From assembly GCA_030832185.1 (NCBI GenBank), contig JAURJQ010000003.1, positions 1-64,000 of the forward strand: a DNA stretch of 64,000 nt, read 5' to 3'. Numbering within the stretch: the first letter of the stretch is position 1; each line of letters begins with the position of its first letter. Source of the stretch: Chitinophagales bacterium. GTDB taxonomy: Bacteria > Bacteroidota > Bacteroidia > Chitinophagales > JADJOU01. Made by a program: the position numbers and the translations under genes. Under the pieces are notes generated by a model. It was not told the origin of the DNA. It ran no database searches and saw only the letters and a list, made by a program, of their open reading frames with translations. This document shows positions 61,850-64,000 of this stretch, piece by piece.

Positions 61850-63394
61850 ATGGAACGTGAATTAGTCATACAAACCACCGATTTAGGTTGTGATATAGCT
61901 CTACTAGAAAATAAAGAGCTAGTTGAATTTCATCGCGAATCTCGTCAGAATACCCTCATTGTCGGCGATATTTATTGGGCGAGAGTCAAAAAAATCATGC
62001 CCCCTCTCAATGCTGTATTTATAGATATAGGTGAAGGAAAAGAAGCCTTTTTGCATTACACAGACTTGGGTGAAAAGTTTTCTTCATTTAGAGCCTATTT
62101 TAATGGTATTCTGGCCAAGGAATCTCTGAAGATAGAAAAATTTATTATCAAATCTGAGTATCCAAAAGATGGTAAAATAGGAGAAATTCTTAAGGTAAAT
62201 GATTATCTGGCTGTTCAGATTTTAAAAGAGCCAATGAGTAGCAAAGGAGCAAGACTTTCAGCGGATTTATCTATTGCTGGTAGATATCTTGTTTTGACGC
62301 CTTTTATGCCACAATCTAATATCTCTAAGAAAATATCCAATCCAATAGAGCGCTCCAGACTGCGAGAAATCACCTCCAAGCTCACTATTAATAATATGGG
62401 TGTCATCATTCGAACGGTGGCTGAGGGAAAAACAGTAAAAGAGCTTCATGAAGATTTCAATGAACTTCTAGAAAAATGGCAGGAGATTTGTAATCGAATA
62501 AAGTCATCCAATGGCATTGTCAAATTATTTGAGGAGCAATCAAAATCGAATACCTTACTGAGAGACTTATTGAATGATAGTTTTACTAAAATTCATGTTC
62601 ATGGTTCGGAATTATCTAGAAGTATTCAAACCTATGTTGACAAGATAGCGCCTGAAAAATCTGATATTATTAAAACCTATGAAAAAGAACCAGTCTTTGA
62701 GGTACTAAATCTAGTGCCTAAGATTAAATCTTCTTTCAACAAGATTATTCCCCTCCCTTCTGGCGGCTACCTTATTATAGAGCAGACAGAAGCTATGTGC
62801 GTCATCGACGTCAATAGCGGTGTGCATAAAGCTAAAAAAGATCTAGTTGAGAGCAATGATTCTATACTTAAAACCAATACAGAAGCAGCTAAAGAAATAG
62901 CAAGACAACTGCGTTTGCGAGATATAGGTGGTATTATAGTCATCGACTTCATAGACACAAAGGTGCAAGAAACTAGGGAGGCTATTTATGAGTCTATGCT
63001 CGAGTTTATGCGAAAAGATAAGGCGAGTCATACGGTCCTTCCTTTATCTAAATTTTGTCTGATGCAAATCACCCGCAGCAGGACTAAGCCGCAGGAAAAA
63101 GTAAACACGAGAGAAGTATGTCCTAGCTGCAAAGGCTCTGGTAAAGTCTCTAATGTCATATTTATTACGGAGCATATTTTTAATAGACTCCAAGCCGCAC
63201 TTAAAATAGATAAGAACCTTACCTTGACTGTACATCCTTTCGTATACGCTTATTTGAAGCAAGGTTGGCTATCTGAATTTATGAAGTGGCAATGGCAATT
63301 AAAAACACGCATAAAACTTCGAAAAAACTCTAGTTTAGGGGTTGTTGATTTTAGCTTTACAGATAGAGCTGGCGAAGTCATTCTAAATAGCTAG
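61850..63394 (+). CDS. rng: Ribonuclease G (RNase E/G family)
   Basis: A 514-residue endoribonuclease that trims rRNA 5' ends and decays mRNA. The S1 domain (about 33-125) is followed by the 5' sensor and the DNase-I-like catalytic region with metal-binding aspartates in MCVIDVNSG and GIIVIDFID. The zinc-link cysteines are in VCPSCKGSGK, as needed for dimer formation. The start is ATG 61850; a TTG at 61832 is possible but adds six unmatched residues. The short form without the RNase E scaffold tail is typical of the phylum. Confidence 0.95.
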   Translation: MERELVIQTTDLGCDIALLENKELVEFHRESRQNTLIVGDIYWARVKKIMPPLNAVFIDIGEGKEAFLHYTDLGEKFSSFRAYFNGILAKESLKIEKFIIKSEYPKDGKIGEILKVNDYLAVQILKEPMSSKGARLSADLSIAGRYLVLTPFMPQSNISKKISNPIERSRLREITSKLTINNMGVIIRTVAEGKTVKELHEDFNELLEKWQEICNRIKSSNGIVKLFEEQSKSNTLLRDLLNDSFTKIHVHGSELSRSIQTYVDKIAPEKSDIIKTYEKEPVFEVLNLVPKIKSSFNKIIPLPSGGYLIIEQTEAMCVIDVNSGVHKAKKDLVESNDSILKTNTEAAKEIARQLRLRDIGGIIVIDFIDTKVQETREAIYESMLEFMRKDKASHTVLPLSKFCLMQITRSRTKPQEKVNTREVCPSCKGSGKVSNVIFITEHIFNRLQAALKIDKNLTLTVHPFVYAYLKQGWLSEFMKWQWQLKTRIKLRKNSSLGVVDFSFTDRAGEVILNS

Positions 63395-63396
63395 AA

Positions 63397-63500
63397 TCTT
63401 AGTATTTTAACCGCAAAGTACACAGAGTTTTTCGCAAAGGAGTAAAGCCTTATATCAATATGACCATAAGGTCTAAAATATTACACCTGAAATACTAAGA
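63397..63500. repeat. Inverted-repeat-bounded intergenic element with widely dispersed core
   Basis: TCTTAGTATTT (63397-63407) and AAATACTAAGA (63490-63500) are perfect inverse copies, 11 bases, bounding a 104-base interval between rng and prfA. Inside, 63411-63441 reads CCGCAAAGTACACAGAG-TTTTTCGCAAAGG, resembling a sequence I recall from intergenic regions of many bacteria. A small GACC/GGTC hairpin lies near 63460. It contains no gene. Confidence 0.65.
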
Positions 63501-63528
63501 GTTTATTACTATAAACTCAATACTTTAA

Positions 63529-64000
63529 TTACATCGCATTTTCTTTCAACTTCTCAGCATTCTCTACAAATTTTAGAGAGTCGATCATCTCTTGAATATC
63601 TCCATTCATAAAGGCATCGAGAGAATAGATGGATTTATTGATACGGTGATCAGTGATTCTGCCTTGAGGATAATTATAGGTTCTGATTTTAGCACTTCGG
63701 TCACCCGTAGACACCAGTGATTTACGATGACTAGCTACATCACCCACTCTCTTTTCTAGCTCTAGGTCATAGAGTTTAGTTCGGAGCATATCCATGGCGC
63801 GGGCTCGGTTTCCATGCTGGGATCGCTCTACCTGGCACACGACCACGAGCCCAGAAGGCTTGTGCGTGAGTTGGACTTTAGTCTCTACCTTGTTTACATT
63901 CTGACCACCAGCGCCACCAGATCGCGAGGTAATCATTTCTATATCGGCAGGATTTATCTCGATATCAAACTCTTCTACTTCAAAAAGGACAGCTACTGTA
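63529..64000 (-). CDS. prfA: Peptide chain release factor 1 (5' part beyond window)
   Basis: The last 157 residues of RF1, entering from the right edge of the window on the minus strand. The ribosome-active motif [14 protein letters not shown] contains the GGQ that PrmC (this window, 2874-3623) would methylate. The residues upstream in frame, [20 protein letters not shown], show the gene continues past 63936 to the edge; an internal ATG there is not the start. The tail [21 protein letters not shown] is the class I signature. The PVT (RF1) versus SPF (RF2) anticodon-like motif is outside the window, so RF1 is favoured by the VAVLPE-like context. Confidence 0.92.
   Translation of the reverse strand, partial: TVAVLFEVEEFDIEINPADIEMITSRSGGAGGQNVNKVETKVQLTHKPSGLVVVCQVERSQHGNRARAMDMLRTKLYDLELEKRVGDVASHRKSLVSTGDRSAKIRTYNYPQGRITDHRINKSIYSLDAFMNGDIQEMIDSLKFVENAEKLKENAM

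Overview
The window is a stretch of chromosome from an AT-rich member of the Bacteroidota. The evidence is a TonB-dependent receptor paired with a DUF4249 lipoprotein, type IX secretion (T9SS) C-terminal sorting domains, a TamL-like lipoprotein Omp85, tandem OmpH/Skp genes beside murI, a DUF4369-thioredoxin protein, and many promoters with the Bacteroidota -7 box TAnnTTTG. Start codons are ATG, GTG or TTG, usually without a strong Shine-Dalgarno sequence. Most of the window is housekeeping DNA. There is no prophage, transposase, CRISPR array or obvious genomic island. No gap between genes exceeds 300 bases.

Layout. 1-4560: end of an RluA pseudouridine synthase, typA/bipA, prmC, a promoter-driven structured RNA candidate, and a HAD phosphatase. 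4626-11088: TonB receptor and DUF4249 lipoprotein, two OmpH chaperones, murI, and a DUF4369-thioredoxin. 11101-15243: rfbA and a sugar-nucleotide epimerase, then convergent choice-of-anchor-L/OmpA and thyA. 15426-22415: 2-oxoacid dehydrogenase E2, an AT-rich membrane protein, a fused DppD-DppF type ATPase, a truncated hemoglobin, rmuC and a TPR protein. 22440-30359 (minus): Nudix, SPOR-like protein, a 1599-residue T9SS-exported repeat protein, PEBP and panC. 30511-34419: recA, a GT-C-like membrane protein, BrkB/YihY, a free-standing T9SS sorting domain and DUF2752. 34645-41567: a partial complex I operon nuoA-B-C-D-x-E-F with an IVS/S23 cassette between nuoA and nuoB, followed by an orphan secreted protein. 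41694-46507: tRNA-Arg, mdh, and efp-accB-accC-fabI (translation elongation plus fatty-acid synthesis). 46560-52785: MFS, pdxJ, plsC, pyrF and an AsmA-like protein. 52876-55955 (minus): spoU-udk-epimerase-sir2. 55989-60191: tamL and a YbiT-type ABC-F. 60460-63394: HU, a TPR protein, a 29-residue COX24/mS38-like basic protein and RNase G. 63529-64000 (minus): release factor 1, cut by the window edge.

The most interesting material is small. (1) A 411-bp IVS-like cassette with terminal inverted repeats (17 of 18 bases paired) sits between nuoA and nuoB; its four-helix-bundle gene carries one in-frame stop. (2) A structured RNA candidate at 3679-3860 is the only locus I found with a full -33/-7 Bacteroidota promoter at exact spacing. 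(3) A palindromic dispersed-repeat sequence is inserted in frame in the N-terminal domain of the giant secreted protein. (4) A second inverted-repeat-bounded element lies between rng and prfA. (5) The complex I operon has an unknown four-helix membrane protein between nuoD and nuoE and lacks nuoG-N. (6) The prmC N-terminus appears to start at a non-canonical codon, inside a duplicated dispersed sequence. No wholly new multi-gene system was recognised.
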